A DNA stretch of 64,000 nt. Source: Colimorpha_A sp045543555. GTDB taxonomy: Bacteria; Bacillota; Clostridia; Oscillospirales; CAG-272. Positions within the stretch are counted from its first letter, which is position 1. Every line of letters starts with the position of its first letter. The position numbers were made by a program, and so were the translations under genes. The notes below the pieces were generated by a model, which ran no database searches, was not told where the DNA came from, and saw only the letters and a list, made by a program, of their open reading frames with translations. Of the stretch, positions 45,040-53,832 are shown piece after piece. The DNA is taken from the NCBI GenBank assembly GCA_045543555.1, contig JAZQMQ010000007.1:18220-82219 (forward strand), given 5' to 3'.

Positions 45040-46586
45040 TATTCGTTCTCCTCCTTTGTATTTACAGTTTTAGTCATCAGAAGACCAATCTCATTTTTGT
45101 TTGCGGTGCGTCCGTCAACAATTCCCGTAACACAACCCGAATTGATAACGAGGATTCTGTCGCAGAGTTCTATCAGAACGTCGAGGTCTTCCCCTACGAA
45201 TATTACCGCAACACCTTTTTTCTTCTGTGTGTTAAGAAGATTATATATCGTATAAGATGAGTTGATATCAAGACCTCTTACAGGATAAGCCGCCATCAGC
45301 ACCGACGGAGCGGAGGAAATTTCACGTCCTACAAGCACCTTCTGAACGTTTCCTCCGGAAAGACGCCTTACGGGGGTTGTCGCTCCAGGTGTTGAAATTT
45401 CAAGTGAGGTGATCATTTCTTCAGCTAAGTTTTTCGGCTTTCTTCTGTCGACAAATACGCTCTTGCCCTTTGAATAGCTTCTAAGCATCATATTGTCGAT
45501 AATATCCATGCTTCCGACAAGTCCCATGCCGAGGCGGTCTTCGGGAACGAAGGACAGACGTACGCCTAAATCTCTTATCTGAAGCGGTGTTTTATCTCTT
45601 AAATTGATATGATTGGCGTTTGTGGGGTCAATATAGGTTATACTTCCCTTGTCAATATGTTGAAGACCCGCTATCGCCTCAAGGAGCTCTCGCTGTCCGC
45701 TTCCTGCAATTCCGGCAATTCCAAGTATTTCACCGGATTTTGCAGTAAATGATATATCGTTAAGAACCTTTTTTCCGTCTTCGTTTACAAACGTTACTCC
45801 CCTTACGGAAAGTCTGTCAACAGAATTTACGGGTTCACTTCTTTCAATATTAAGTTCGACCTTCTTACCGACCATCATCTCGGTAAGCAGGTTTTCATCG
45901 GCTGCATTTGTATCAACAGTGCCGATATGCTCTCCCTTTCGAAGAACCGCCACTCTATCGGTAAGCGCAAGAACCTCGTGGAGCTTGTGGGTAATAATAA
46001 TTATCGACTTGCCATCGTCGCGCATACGGCGAAGGACGTTAAACAACTTTTCGGTCTCCTGAGGGGTAAGCACTGCCGTGGGCTCGTCGAGGATCAATAT
46101 ATCTGCATCTCTGTACAGGATTTTTACGATCTCGACTGTCTGCTTTTCAGAAACCGACATATCGTATATTTTTTTATGTGGGTCAAGATTGAAACCGTAA
46201 CGTTCTGTTATCTCCTTGACCTTGTTTTCGGCATTTGAAAGAGATATACTATCCTTTTTTGTGCCGAGAATAATATTTTCAGTTGCTGTGAAAAGGTCAA
46301 CGAGCTTAAAATGCTGATGAACCATTCCTATCTTATATTCGAAGGCATCTTTGGGAGACTGTATGGACACCTTATTACCGTCGATATATATATCTCCGTG
46401 ATCGGGATAGTAGATTCCTGCGATCATATTCATAAGAGTCGTCTTGCCGCATCCGTTTTCACCAAGAATTGCAAGAATCTCTCCGTGATAGACCGAAAGA
46501 TCAACGTTATTGTTTGCAACGACTTTGCCGAAGGTCTTGGTAACGCCCTTCAGCTCAAGGGCTACTTTCGCATTTTCGTAACTCAC
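45039..46586 (-). CDS. Nucleoside ABC transporter ATP-binding protein (NupO/YufO-like)
   Basis: A 515-aa double-NBD ATPase. NBD1 is complete (GENGCGKTT, LILDEPTAVLT); NBD2 has the degenerate P-loop GIAGSGQRELL with LSGGNVQK and YPVRGLD, the usual asymmetry of nucleoside/sugar importers of this class. It starts with GTG at 46586 (GTGAGTTACGAA) with GGAGG seven bases upstream. It energises uptake by the two permeases downstream. Confidence 0.93.
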   Translation of the reverse strand: MSYENAKVALELKGVTKTFGKVVANNNVDLSVYHGEILAILGENGCGKTTLMNMIAGIYYPDHGDIYIDGNKVSIQSPKDAFEYKIGMVHQHFKLVDLFTATENIILGTKKDSISLSNAENKVKEITERYGFNLDPHKKIYDMSVSEKQTVEIVKILYRDADILILDEPTAVLTPQETEKLFNVLRRMRDDGKSIIIITHKLHEVLALTDRVAVLRKGEHIGTVDTNAADENLLTEMMVGKKVELNIERSEPVNSVDRLSVRGVTFVNEDGKKVLNDISFTAKSGEILGIAGIAGSGQRELLEAIAGLQHIDKGSITYIDPTNANHINLRDKTPLQIRDLGVRLSFVPEDRLGMGLVGSMDIIDNMMLRSYSKGKSVFVDRRKPKNLAEEMITSLEISTPGATTPVRRLSGGNVQKVLVGREISSAPSVLMAAYPVRGLDINSSYTIYNLLNTQKKKGVAVIFVGEDLDVLIELCDRILVINSGCVTGIVDGRTANKNEIGLLMTKTVNTKEENE

Positions 46587-46623
46587 TGAGCACCTCCGAA
46601 AAAAATTAAAAAAGGGATTATAT

Positions 46624-46663
46624 AACGGAAATGAGGCGGAGTAAAAAACTCCGCCTATCCGTT
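46624..46663 (-). promoter_or_regulatory. Intercistronic hairpin between binding-protein and ATPase genes
   Basis: AGGCGGAGT/ACTCCGCCT (46634-46642 with 46648-46656), extended by AACGGA/TCCGTT (46624-46629 with 46658-46663). There is no T tract after it on the minus strand. It probably protects the upstream mRNA or partly stops transcription so that the binding protein is made in excess. Confidence 0.6.
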
Positions 46664-46670
46664 TGTAATA

Positions 46671-47891
46671 TTACTTATCGTCCTGGTTGATCTCGGTAAT
46701 TCCGTCGATAAGAACGTCGAAGTAAGGAGCACTTCTGTACTCGGACTCGTGGAAGTAACCGTCCTTGATAACCTCGGTTTCCTTAACGTAGTCGCCGAAG
46801 TCGTCAACGTCTGCAAGGTAAGAGGTAAGCTTCTGACCGCCTACGGTGATGTAGTTGTCTTTTGCGGTATCGAATACCTTGAGAGTACCTGCCTGAAGAG
46901 CAGCCTTAACCTCAGCAAGCTTCTCAGCGGTGCCTGCTGCGGGAGCCTTGGTTCCGAGATCGGTAAGAACTACGGAATTGGTAGCAATGGTACCGGTCCA
47001 GTCGGTTGCGATCTCCTTGCCGTTCATACCCTGCTCGCAAATGTACTTGATGTAGGGAGCCCAGTCGATTCTGGAGGAAACGATGAATGTCTCGGGGCAG
47101 TGCTCTGCAGTGCTTCCGTTGTAGGAAACGTTGGGAACCTTTGCGGTCTCACATGCGGAAGGAGCACCCATAGAGTCTGCGTGCTGGCTGATAAGAACAC
47201 AGCCACCCTGAATGAGCGCCTCAGCGGTAGCTCTTTCAGCGGTCTCGTCGTACCAGGAACCGGTGTACTGAACTTCCATAGTTACGGAAGGACAAACGTA
47301 CTTAGCGCCAAGGTAGAAGGAGGTGTATCCGGAAACAACCTCTGCGTAAGGGAATGCGCCAACGTAGCCCATCTTAGCCTGTTCAGCTGTGATCTGGCCT
47401 GCTTCAATCATAGCGTTGAGCTTGAGACCTGCAGCAACACCTGCAAGGAAACGACCTTCGTAGATAGAAGCGAATGCATTGTGGAAGTTATCAAGGCCTT
47501 CGGTGTGTGCCTTGGTTCCGGTTGCGTGGCAGAACTGAACCTTGGGGTTCTCCTTTGCAGCCTTGAGAAGGTGAGTCTCGTGGCCGAAGCTGTTCGCAAA
47601 GATTACGTCGCAGCCTGCGTCTACAAGGTCAAGCGCCGCTTCGTAACAGTCGCTGTCCTCAGGGATACCTCTCTTGATGATAACCTGATCGTCCTTAAGA
47701 CCGAGAGCTTCTTTTGCAGCCATAACGCCGTTAATGAAGTTAAGGTCATAAGTAGACTTCTCGTCATGAAGAAGAATTACGCCGAGACGGAATACACCGT
47801 CGTCCTTCTTGTTGTTGCAGGATGTACCCATAACAGCGATACCTGCAAGCATAACGAGGCAGAGAAGAATGGAAATGATTTTCTTGGACAT
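46671..47891 (-). CDS. BMP-family nucleoside-binding lipoprotein
   Basis: A 406-aa substrate-binding protein of the basic membrane protein/PnrA family. A signal peptide ends in a lipobox-like VMGTSC with Cys25 as the lipidation site (GTSC departs slightly from the LAGC consensus). Typical segments are NFINGVMAAKEALG, DVIFANSFGHETHLLKAA, RFLAGVAAGLKL and GYVGAFPYAEVVSGYTSF. It captures purine (or other) nucleosides outside the membrane for the ABC importer encoded downstream. Codon use is strongly biased, which agrees with high expression. GGAGG precedes the ATG. Confidence 0.93.
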   Translation of the reverse strand: MSKKIISILLCLVMLAGIAVMGTSCNNKKDDGVFRLGVILLHDEKSTYDLNFINGVMAAKEALGLKDDQVIIKRGIPEDSDCYEAALDLVDAGCDVIFANSFGHETHLLKAAKENPKVQFCHATGTKAHTEGLDNFHNAFASIYEGRFLAGVAAGLKLNAMIEAGQITAEQAKMGYVGAFPYAEVVSGYTSFYLGAKYVCPSVTMEVQYTGSWYDETAERATAEALIQGGCVLISQHADSMGAPSACETAKVPNVSYNGSTAEHCPETFIVSSRIDWAPYIKYICEQGMNGKEIATDWTGTIATNSVVLTDLGTKAPAAGTAEKLAEVKAALQAGTLKVFDTAKDNYITVGGQKLTSYLADVDDFGDYVKETEVIKDGYFHESEYRSAPYFDVLIDGITEINQDDK

Positions 47892-47956
47892 TTTTCTTTT
47901 CCTCCAAAATAAAAATATTAAAAATTTATGATCAAGAGGTCTCCCTCTATAATCCG

Positions 47957-48529
47957 TTAGTCACAGAACTCGATCTGACCGTTTTCCATCTTTGAGATTT
48001 TGGCAAGAGATTCAATTCTGATTCCCTGTGAGCGAAGCTTGTCTCCTCCGCCCTGATATTGCTTTTCAATAACTATTCCGCAGCCAACGACAGTTGCTCC
48101 CGCCTGCTCGCAAACGGTAAGAAGTCCCTTGAGGGCACTTCCGATCGCAAGGAAGTCGTCGATTATGAGAACTCTGTCATCGTGACCCACAAATTTCTTT
48201 GAAACAATAACCTCATAAGTACGGTTATGTGTATATGAAACCACGGGAGCGGAATAAACTTCGCCCGCTATATTGGTACTCATTGATTTTTTTGCAAAAA
48301 CAACAGGAACATCAAAAAATTGAGCAACAAGACATGCAATTCCGATACCCGACGCCTCAACCGTCATGATCTTAGTGATATTTTCGCTATCATAAAGCCT
48401 TTTGAACTCCTTGCCGAGCTCACAAATAAAGGGGACGTCGATGCAATGATTTAGAAAGGAATCAACCTTTAGAACGTTTCCGTCGAGTATCCTTCCGTCC
48501 TTTAGGATTCTGTCTTCAAGAAGCTTCAT
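47957..48529 (-). CDS. xpt: Xanthine phosphoribosyltransferase
   Basis: A 190-aa type I phosphoribosyltransferase, the same length as B. subtilis Xpt, converting xanthine and PRPP to XMP. Seen: LLEDRILKDGRIL N-terminus, EASGIGIA, VVFAKKSMS, and the PRPP loop VLIIDDFLAIGSALKGL (about residues 119-135). It is first in the operon with the nucleoside importer, so imported purine is salvaged at once. The leader (~64 bases) has no guanine/adenine riboswitch that I can recognise, although xpt genes in Bacillus usually have one. Confidence 0.94.
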   Translation of the reverse strand: MKLLEDRILKDGRILDGNVLKVDSFLNHCIDVPFICELGKEFKRLYDSENITKIMTVEASGIGIACLVAQFFDVPVVFAKKSMSTNIAGEVYSAPVVSYTHNRTYEVIVSKKFVGHDDRVLIIDDFLAIGSALKGLLTVCEQAGATVVGCGIVIEKQYQGGGDKLRSQGIRIESLAKISKMENGQIEFCD

Positions 48530-48599
48530 TTTTTCTCCCTTCGGCCGCCAATAGACAAAATATAATGGCTAATGCCGCCGTAATTATAAATTCAAATCT

Positions 48600-48628
48600 A
48601 TTTTACAACTTATTTATTTTTTTGTCAA
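48600..48628 (-). promoter_or_regulatory. Promoter of the xpt-nucleoside transport operon
   Basis: Minus strand: TTGACA (48628-48623), 17-base spacer, TAAAAT (48605-48600). Confidence 0.8.
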
Positions 48629-48693
48629 TCCCAATTCTCAATATTTCGGCAAAAAGTTCAGATAAAATACACAATACTTTACGTTATAATATC

Positions 48694-48722
48694 TTGATTT
48701 ATTTGTTGGAATGTGTTATAAT
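48694..48722 (+). promoter_or_regulatory. Promoter of the surface-protein gene at 48752
   Basis: TTGATT (48694-48699), 17-base spacer, TATAAT (48717-48722), with GTGT before the -10. Confidence 0.75.
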
Positions 48723-48751
48723 GCTCCTAATAAGGAATATTGGAGCTTTTT

Positions 48752-49717
48752 ATGAAGAAATTTTTACCGCTTTTTACAGTATTAATGCTTACTGTTGCAG
48801 TTATAATGGGAGCTGTTCCCTGCTCTGCTAAAACCATTCACACAAAAACCTTGAGCTTTATAGACATAAGAGCAAATGCCGAGGGTCCCGGTTACAAATG
48901 GAACAACTACAACGACATTCTGACGCTCGACGGTCTTAACATTGACACTGAGGACGAGTTTGGTCTTAAGATAAACGACGGTGCAACCGTAATAATTAAA
49001 GGCAACAACCACATAAAGGCATCAAAGGCCGCAGTGTTCATCGAAGGAAAGGTAATAATCAAAGGAAGCGGAACTCTTACGCTTGTTTCCGAGACAGGAA
49101 TCTTCTGTTCCTCCGACGACTCAACGGATACACTTACGATCAACGACGGTAAATTTAACATTACCGCAAGCAGCATAGGAATCGTTTCCGATTTCCACAC
49201 CGTCAATCTAAACGGCGTAAACATGAAAATCAATGCAGAAAACGGAACAGCTATCAAGGCTCAAAAATTAAAAGTTGGAGTTAAAACCGTTTTATATGCC
49301 AACGCTCCCATAATAGGAGAACAAAAGCTTTATATTGACGGCGCATCGCTCACCGTTAACACCGCCTCCGAAGCTCTCAAGGGTAACTCAATCTCCATTG
49401 CTAAGATCAATATCAAGGCGGGTGACAGCAGTAACACATTAAGTGCGATTGACACCTATGACGGACAGGCGTGCATTAAAACGACTTCCACCTACGATGA
49501 TTCACCCAAGAGCGTGATCCTTGGTGAAAAATTCGGTGCATATTTCGATACACTTATCTTCATTGGTATCATCGCAGTTCTCTCTGCGGTCGTTGTGTTG
49601 CCGATCGTAATCAAGAAAAAGAAGGCTCAGGCGGCTATTGAAGCAAGAGACAAAGCCGAGGAAGAAAGAAAAGCAATCGCAAAGGCAAAGAAAAAGTCAG
49701 CTAAACGGGATCAGTAA
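48752..49717 (+). CDS. Secreted beta-solenoid-like surface protein with C-terminal membrane anchor
   Basis: A 321-aa protein; ATG 48752 has GGAG upstream, while a TTG 12 bases earlier overlaps that site. Signal peptide about 1-25. The extracellular part (about 30-250) is made of short beta-strand repeats with alternating Ile/Val/Leu and Asn/Gly (VIIKGNNHIKA, VIIKGSGTLTL, LTINDGKFNITA), as in carbohydrate-binding DUF4353-type or right-handed beta-helix proteins. Then come a membrane helix (about 262-284) and a very basic, Ala/Lys-rich cytoplasmic tail. Ligand unknown. Topology matches the surface proteins at 22036 and 61768. Confidence 0.72.
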   Translation: MKKFLPLFTVLMLTVAVIMGAVPCSAKTIHTKTLSFIDIRANAEGPGYKWNNYNDILTLDGLNIDTEDEFGLKINDGATVIIKGNNHIKASKAAVFIEGKVIIKGSGTLTLVSETGIFCSSDDSTDTLTINDGKFNITASSIGIVSDFHTVNLNGVNMKINAENGTAIKAQKLKVGVKTVLYANAPIIGEQKLYIDGASLTVNTASEALKGNSISIAKINIKAGDSSNTLSAIDTYDGQACIKTTSTYDDSPKSVILGEKFGAYFDTLIFIGIIAVLSAVVVLPIVIKKKKAQAAIEARDKAEEERKAIAKAKKKSAKRDQ

Positions 49718-49722
49718 AAACA

Positions 49723-49757
49723 AATGCTCCTTATCCGAGCTTCGGATAAGGAGCATT
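49723..49757. terminator. Bidirectional terminator
   Basis: A 16-base stem (49723-49738 with 49742-49757) with a three-base loop between convergent genes. Confidence 0.88.
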
Positions 49758-49758
49758 A

Positions 49759-51027
49759 TTAATTTCTGACATTATCATATTTGCCTTTTAATACGCCGTA
49801 AAGCTGAGGAAAAAATCTCATTACCTGCCATATTGAGATCCCTGCCAAGCCGTATTTTTCAACCAAACCGAGCTTAGATTCTATACTGCGGGCATTTTCA
49901 AACCATACAACGTGTTCGGTTCCTTCCCTCATATAGTTAAAATACGGAGTCTTTGCATCTTCGTCAAAAATTATCTCAGCACCATTTTCAAGGGCTGTAT
50001 TCAGCGCATCGATATTTGATATACCCTTTGCCTCACTCTCCCCTTTCACGTAAGGAAGCGGCCAATCATAAGCGTAATTTGGGATACCGAGAAGTATTTT
50101 CCCCGCGTCTATAACACTTACAGCATATTTTACTACCTGCTCAACGTTTCTTATCGGCGCAACCGCCAAGGGCGGACCGAATTGATATCCCCATTCATAA
50201 GTCATAAGTATAACGTAATCAGCCACTTCTCCTATGGCTTTGTAGTCGTGCCCTTCGTACAGAAGCCCACTTTGTATGTCGGATGTTTTGGGGGCAAGAG
50301 CCACAAAAAGCGGCAACCCCTCATTTACAAGCTCTGCTTTAAGTCTGGTAAGAAAGTTAACGTATCGCGCGGAATCACCCTTCGGAATAAACTCAAAGTC
50401 TATTTCAACGCCCTCGTACCCTTTACTAAGCGCGGTATCTATAAGATTTTCGATCAAAGTGTCCTGAAGCGCGGTATCAGAAAACAGCTTGCTCGAAAGA
50501 GTATTGTTAAATACTCCTTCATCCGTTAACGTTGAAAGTAACAATAACGGTGAAACTCCGTAGCTTTTAGCCGTTTCAATGATTTTCGCATCATCAGGCT
50601 CAATTAACGTTCCATCTTCTCTGAATCCGTATGTAAAAACCGTAATGTAGGTAAGATACGGAAGCACGCGCCTTAAGTTTTCATCTGTTATAAACGGATA
50701 AGCGTAACCGTTTACGATGATATCCCTTCCCTTGTATTCATCTATATATAAGGTTTGCCCCTCATATATCAGTGGCACCCCGTTCAGCGACAGATTGCTC
50801 TTCAAAAGATCGTTTACCGTAACACCGTTTTCTTGCGCGATTGAAAAGAGACTGTCGCCGCGCTCGACTGTAATACCCCCTCCCTCATTAATAATCAAAT
50901 CTTCCCCAACAACAAGATCTCTCATGTCTGTAATGCCATTATCCGCCTCGATCCTGTTGACAGGTACACCGTATATCCCGGAAATACTGTATAGCGTATC
51001 GCCATCTTTCACAATATGTATTGTCAT
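49759..51027 (-). CDS. LysM-GH18 glycosidase (YaaH/SleL-like, spore cortex type)
   Basis: A 422-aa protein: two N-terminal LysM repeats (about 2-45 and 50-95; IVKDGDTLYSIS and VERGDSLFSIA) and a GH18 TIM barrel from about 105. The catalytic strand reads GVEIDFEFI, equivalent to the DxxDxDxE motif with the general-acid Glu kept and the second Asp replaced by Glu-Ile-Asp spacing, as in spore-associated YaaH/SleL proteins. These hydrolyse muramic-lactam cortex glycan during germination. There is no signal peptide, which is also typical of spore-coat loaded YaaH/SleL. GAGGATA precedes the ATG. In a non-sporulating host it would be a general wall-glycan glucosaminidase. Confidence 0.82.
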   Translation of the reverse strand: MTIHIVKDGDTLYSISGIYGVPVNRIEADNGITDMRDLVVGEDLIINEGGGITVERGDSLFSIAQENGVTVNDLLKSNLSLNGVPLIYEGQTLYIDEYKGRDIIVNGYAYPFITDENLRRVLPYLTYITVFTYGFREDGTLIEPDDAKIIETAKSYGVSPLLLLSTLTDEGVFNNTLSSKLFSDTALQDTLIENLIDTALSKGYEGVEIDFEFIPKGDSARYVNFLTRLKAELVNEGLPLFVALAPKTSDIQSGLLYEGHDYKAIGEVADYVILMTYEWGYQFGPPLAVAPIRNVEQVVKYAVSVIDAGKILLGIPNYAYDWPLPYVKGESEAKGISNIDALNTALENGAEIIFDEDAKTPYFNYMREGTEHVVWFENARSIESKLGLVEKYGLAGISIWQVMRFFPQLYGVLKGKYDNVRN

Positions 51028-51116
51028 GTTATCCTCGCATAATTCTTTTTTACACAGTATATGCGTAAGCCACGGTTGTGATATAAAATCATAAAATGTA
51101 AAATTTCCGTTTATTG

Positions 51117-51145
51117 TTGATTTATCGGAATTTTTGTGTTAAAAT
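51117..51145 (+). promoter_or_regulatory. Promoter upstream of the membrane-protein genes
   Basis: TTGATT (51117-51122), 17-base spacer, TAAAAT (51140-51145). Confidence 0.6.
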
Positions 51146-51198
51146 AATAGTTGGTATTATATTGCTTTTCATTTCATATACTTTAGCGGTGATGAAAA

Positions 51199-51738
51199 AT
51201 GAAAGCATACTATAAAATGTACCTCCTTTACACCGTAATTTTTTTGATCGGTGCTTCCCTTTCCGCAGGGATCTATTTCGCGTACGACGCAAGCGTATTT
51301 CCCACAAAAGCATTTGAAATTGGGACGGGCTTTAGTATTATGGATTTTGCCTCGGTATCGTCCGCACTGATCTCGCCTGTATTTCTCGTTTTCCTGTGTG
51401 GCTTTACGGTCTACTCCTGTTTCATAAGCTCATTCATTTGTCTTCAAACAGGAGCGATACTCGGACGCACTGCAATAAAATATTGTCTGTCCGAGCATAT
51501 ATTCTTTACGCACGGTGCAATTCTGCTTATTTTCTGTGTCCTTGCATCCGCGTACATAATTATATCAAAAGAGGCTTCGGTGTGCAGAAGCTCACTCAAA
51601 AGCACTGTGCCCGAGCCGTCAGCCATTCTCCGTTCAAGCTTCACGTCGTCTTATTTCAAAAATTTCTCCTCGGTTATTATAGCGGTAATTGCTGCAAGCT
51701 TTGCATTTTACCTGCTTCTTATTTATTTCCCGATCTGA
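51199..51738 (+). CDS. Polytopic membrane protein, possibly SpoIIM-like
   Basis: A 179-aa hydrophobic protein with about five membrane helices (about 7-28, 55-82, 84-100, 105-128, 155-177). The order of helices and small loops recalls the SpoIIM/DUF95 family (engulfment), but I see no decisive motif, so this is weak. The Shine-Dalgarno sequence before ATG 51199 is poor. It is followed by the DUF624-like gene. Divergently placed from the LysM-GH18 gene. Confidence 0.55.
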   Translation: MKAYYKMYLLYTVIFLIGASLSAGIYFAYDASVFPTKAFEIGTGFSIMDFASVSSALISPVFLVFLCGFTVYSCFISSFICLQTGAILGRTAIKYCLSEHIFFTHGAILLIFCVLASAYIIISKEASVCRSSLKSTVPEPSAILRSSFTSSYFKNFSSVIIAVIAASFAFYLLLIYFPI

Positions 51739-51759
51739 CAAATGAAAGGATGTTTAAAA

Positions 51760-52791
51760 TTGGCAGTCACTAATAACAATAAAAAGAAACGACATTTTTT
51801 ATATGAGATGTTCAATCCCAAAGGCAATGGCAAGGGGATAACAAAGGAAGAGGCAAATAAGCCAAAGACGGCAGGCAGATTCCCGAGATATTTTTTCTCA
51901 AACTTCAATATGATGTTTGCCCTGAACATATTCTTCTTTTTAGGTAATTTCCCAATACTGTTCGGACTCTATGCATTGTCCGGCAATCTTAATATTCAAA
52001 CAACAGCTCCCGCGTCATCATTGTTTTCCGCATTGTACGGAGCGGTAACGATCGACGGTCACAATCCTGTTTCTCTTGCTCTTATGGGAATACACGGTGC
52101 ACAAGCCGAGGTCTCCCTTCCCACAACGACAACATGGATCTTCTTCGGGCTCACAGCACTGGTCATATTCACATTCGGTATTGTGAACACCGCAACCGCA
52201 TACATTATGCGAAATCTCGTTAAGGGAGAAAGCATTACATTTATTTCCGACATCAAATATTGCGTTAAGCGTAACTTCAAGCAGGCATTTATAATCGGTA
52301 TATTCGACCTCATATTACTTCTTCTCGTCGTCTATGACATACTGTTCTTCTATACTATGGCCGCCAATGCCATGGGAAGCTTCCTTTTCGGAATGATGCT
52401 TGTAATTGGCATGATGTATATGATGATGAGACCTTATATGTACATCATGGTCGTAACCTTCGATCTGAAGATCACAAAGATAATCAAAAATGCATTCCTG
52501 TTCATACTCATCGGCTTTAAGCGAAACATCGTAGCTTTCCTTGCTTGCGTTGCGGTTTGGGCAATTGATTATCTTATTATGATGGTGATATTCCCCGTCG
52601 GAATAATTCTTCCCGTGCTGTTCCTTGTCTCGCTTACCACCTTTATGGGTATCTACGCCGCATATCCGAAGATCAAAGAAATTATGATCGACCCATACTA
52701 TGTAAGTGACGACGTTGGTGCAAGATCAAAAGACGATATGTCATTCCAGGAAGAGCTCATTGAAGAACCAATATTCAAGGACAGAGGCTAA
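51760..52791 (+). CDS. DUF624/YesL-like membrane protein
   Basis: Taken as 343 aa from TTG 51760, because AAAGGA lies nine bases upstream; ATG 51742, whose codons contain that site, is the alternative. The N-terminus has a short basic region with FNPKGNGKGI, then five or six membrane helices (RYFFSNFNMMFALNIFFFLGN, about 47-67, first). YesL/DUF624 proteins often accompany sugar ABC transporters, but none is near here. Role unknown. It ends at a strong terminator. Confidence 0.68.
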   Translation: MAVTNNNKKKRHFLYEMFNPKGNGKGITKEEANKPKTAGRFPRYFFSNFNMMFALNIFFFLGNFPILFGLYALSGNLNIQTTAPASSLFSALYGAVTIDGHNPVSLALMGIHGAQAEVSLPTTTTWIFFGLTALVIFTFGIVNTATAYIMRNLVKGESITFISDIKYCVKRNFKQAFIIGIFDLILLLLVVYDILFFYTMAANAMGSFLFGMMLVIGMMYMMMRPYMYIMVVTFDLKITKIIKNAFLFILIGFKRNIVAFLACVAVWAIDYLIMMVIFPVGIILPVLFLVSLTTFMGIYAAYPKIKEIMIDPYYVSDDVGARSKDDMSFQEELIEEPIFKDRG

Positions 52792-52800
52792 ATAATTCTA

Positions 52801-52831
52801 AAAGCCGTACCGAGCACGGTACGGCTTTCTT
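52801..52831 (+). terminator. Terminator after the YesL-like gene
   Basis: AAAGCCGTACCG/CGGTACGGCTTT stem with a four-base loop, followed by CTT. Confidence 0.82.
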
Positions 52832-52844
52832 AAACGGAGTTTTT

Positions 52845-53828
52845 ATGAAAATACTTGAAATAAGGAAAAATGACAGCGGTCAACGCCTGGACAAGTTTTT
52901 GTCAAAGGCGGTAAAAGCCATGCCCCCTTCTCTTATGTACAAGTCAATTCGTACAAAGAAGATCAAGGTTAACAGAAAGCGCGCGGAAATATCTCAGATA
53001 TTAAATGAAGGCGACACCGTTCAGCTCTTCTTACCCGACGAGCTTTTTGATGCCGAAAAGAATGAAAAAAAGGTCCTCGCACACGTAACCCCGACCTTCA
53101 ACGTAATATATGAGGATGTAAATATTATTCTGGCGGACAAGCCGTCGGGACTCACTGTTCAACCCGATGAGGAGGGTGACACAAATACTCTTATAACACA
53201 AATTCAGGCATATCTCTTTAACAAGGGCGAATACGATCCATCATCTGAGCAGTCATTTTCCCCCGCGCTTTGTAACCGAATCGACAGAAACACCGCAGGA
53301 ATTGTGATTGCGGCAAAGAACGCAGAAGCTCTGCGCAATATGAACGAGGTCATAAAAGAGCGCAGACTCACAAAAAAATACCTTTGTGCCGTTCACGGTA
53401 CACCTGTAAAAAAAGAAGATATACTCAAAGGCTTTCTATTCAAGAACTCAAAAACAAATACCGTCACGGTATATGATAAGCAAATAAAGGGCAGCAAGGA
53501 GATCCTCACAAAATACAGAGTGCTATGTGAAAAGAACGACGTATCTCTGATCGAGGTTGAGCTTTTGACAGGCAGAACGCATCAGATAAGAGCACATATG
53601 TCCTCAATTGGTCATCCATTGCTCGGCGACGGAAAATACGGAATCAACCGCGATGATAAAAAAAGCGGCTATAAATATCAGGCGCTTTGCTCCTATTATC
53701 TCAAGTTCGACGATGACGGTTTCTATTCTTACCTTAAGGGAAAAGAGTTTACCGTTAGTCCTGACAGCGTATATTTTCTTGAGCTTTTTGACAACGATAA
53801 GCTTCCAAAACGTATAAGAAGGAACTGA
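52845..53828 (+). CDS. RluA-family pseudouridine synthase with S4 domain (RluC-like)
   Basis: A 327-aa enzyme with an N-terminal S4 RNA-binding domain (QRLDKFLSKAVKAMPPSLMYK, about 13-33) and a catalytic domain with NRIDRNTAGIVIAAKN (Asp nucleophile in RIDRNTAG, a variant of RLDxxTSG) and LTGRTHQIRAHMSSIGHPLLGD. The S4 plus catalytic order resembles RluC, which modifies 23S rRNA; the exact site is not known. It is the second family member in this window. Four bases separate its stop from the lnt start, so the two are probably translated together. Confidence 0.9.
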   Translation: MKILEIRKNDSGQRLDKFLSKAVKAMPPSLMYKSIRTKKIKVNRKRAEISQILNEGDTVQLFLPDELFDAEKNEKKVLAHVTPTFNVIYEDVNIILADKPSGLTVQPDEEGDTNTLITQIQAYLFNKGEYDPSSEQSFSPALCNRIDRNTAGIVIAAKNAEALRNMNEVIKERRLTKKYLCAVHGTPVKKEDILKGFLFKNSKTNTVTVYDKQIKGSKEILTKYRVLCEKNDVSLIEVELLTGRTHQIRAHMSSIGHPLLGDGKYGINRDDKKSGYKYQALCSYYLKFDDDGFYSYLKGKEFTVSPDSVYFLELFDNDKLPKRIRRN

Positions 53829-53832
53829 TACA

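Noticed and set aside
46587..46670. Purine riboswitch or promoter between binding protein and ATPase genes
   Set aside because: Only a two-part hairpin is found; no riboswitch core or -35/-10 pair.
46749..47912. 387-codon plus-strand frame opposite the BMP lipoprotein gene
   Set aside because: Antisense shadow of a codon-biased gene; composition is not protein-like and no ribosome binding site precedes it.
48530..48599. Purine riboswitch upstream of xpt
   Set aside because: The leader after the predicted promoter is only about 64 bases and lacks the conserved three-way-junction core.
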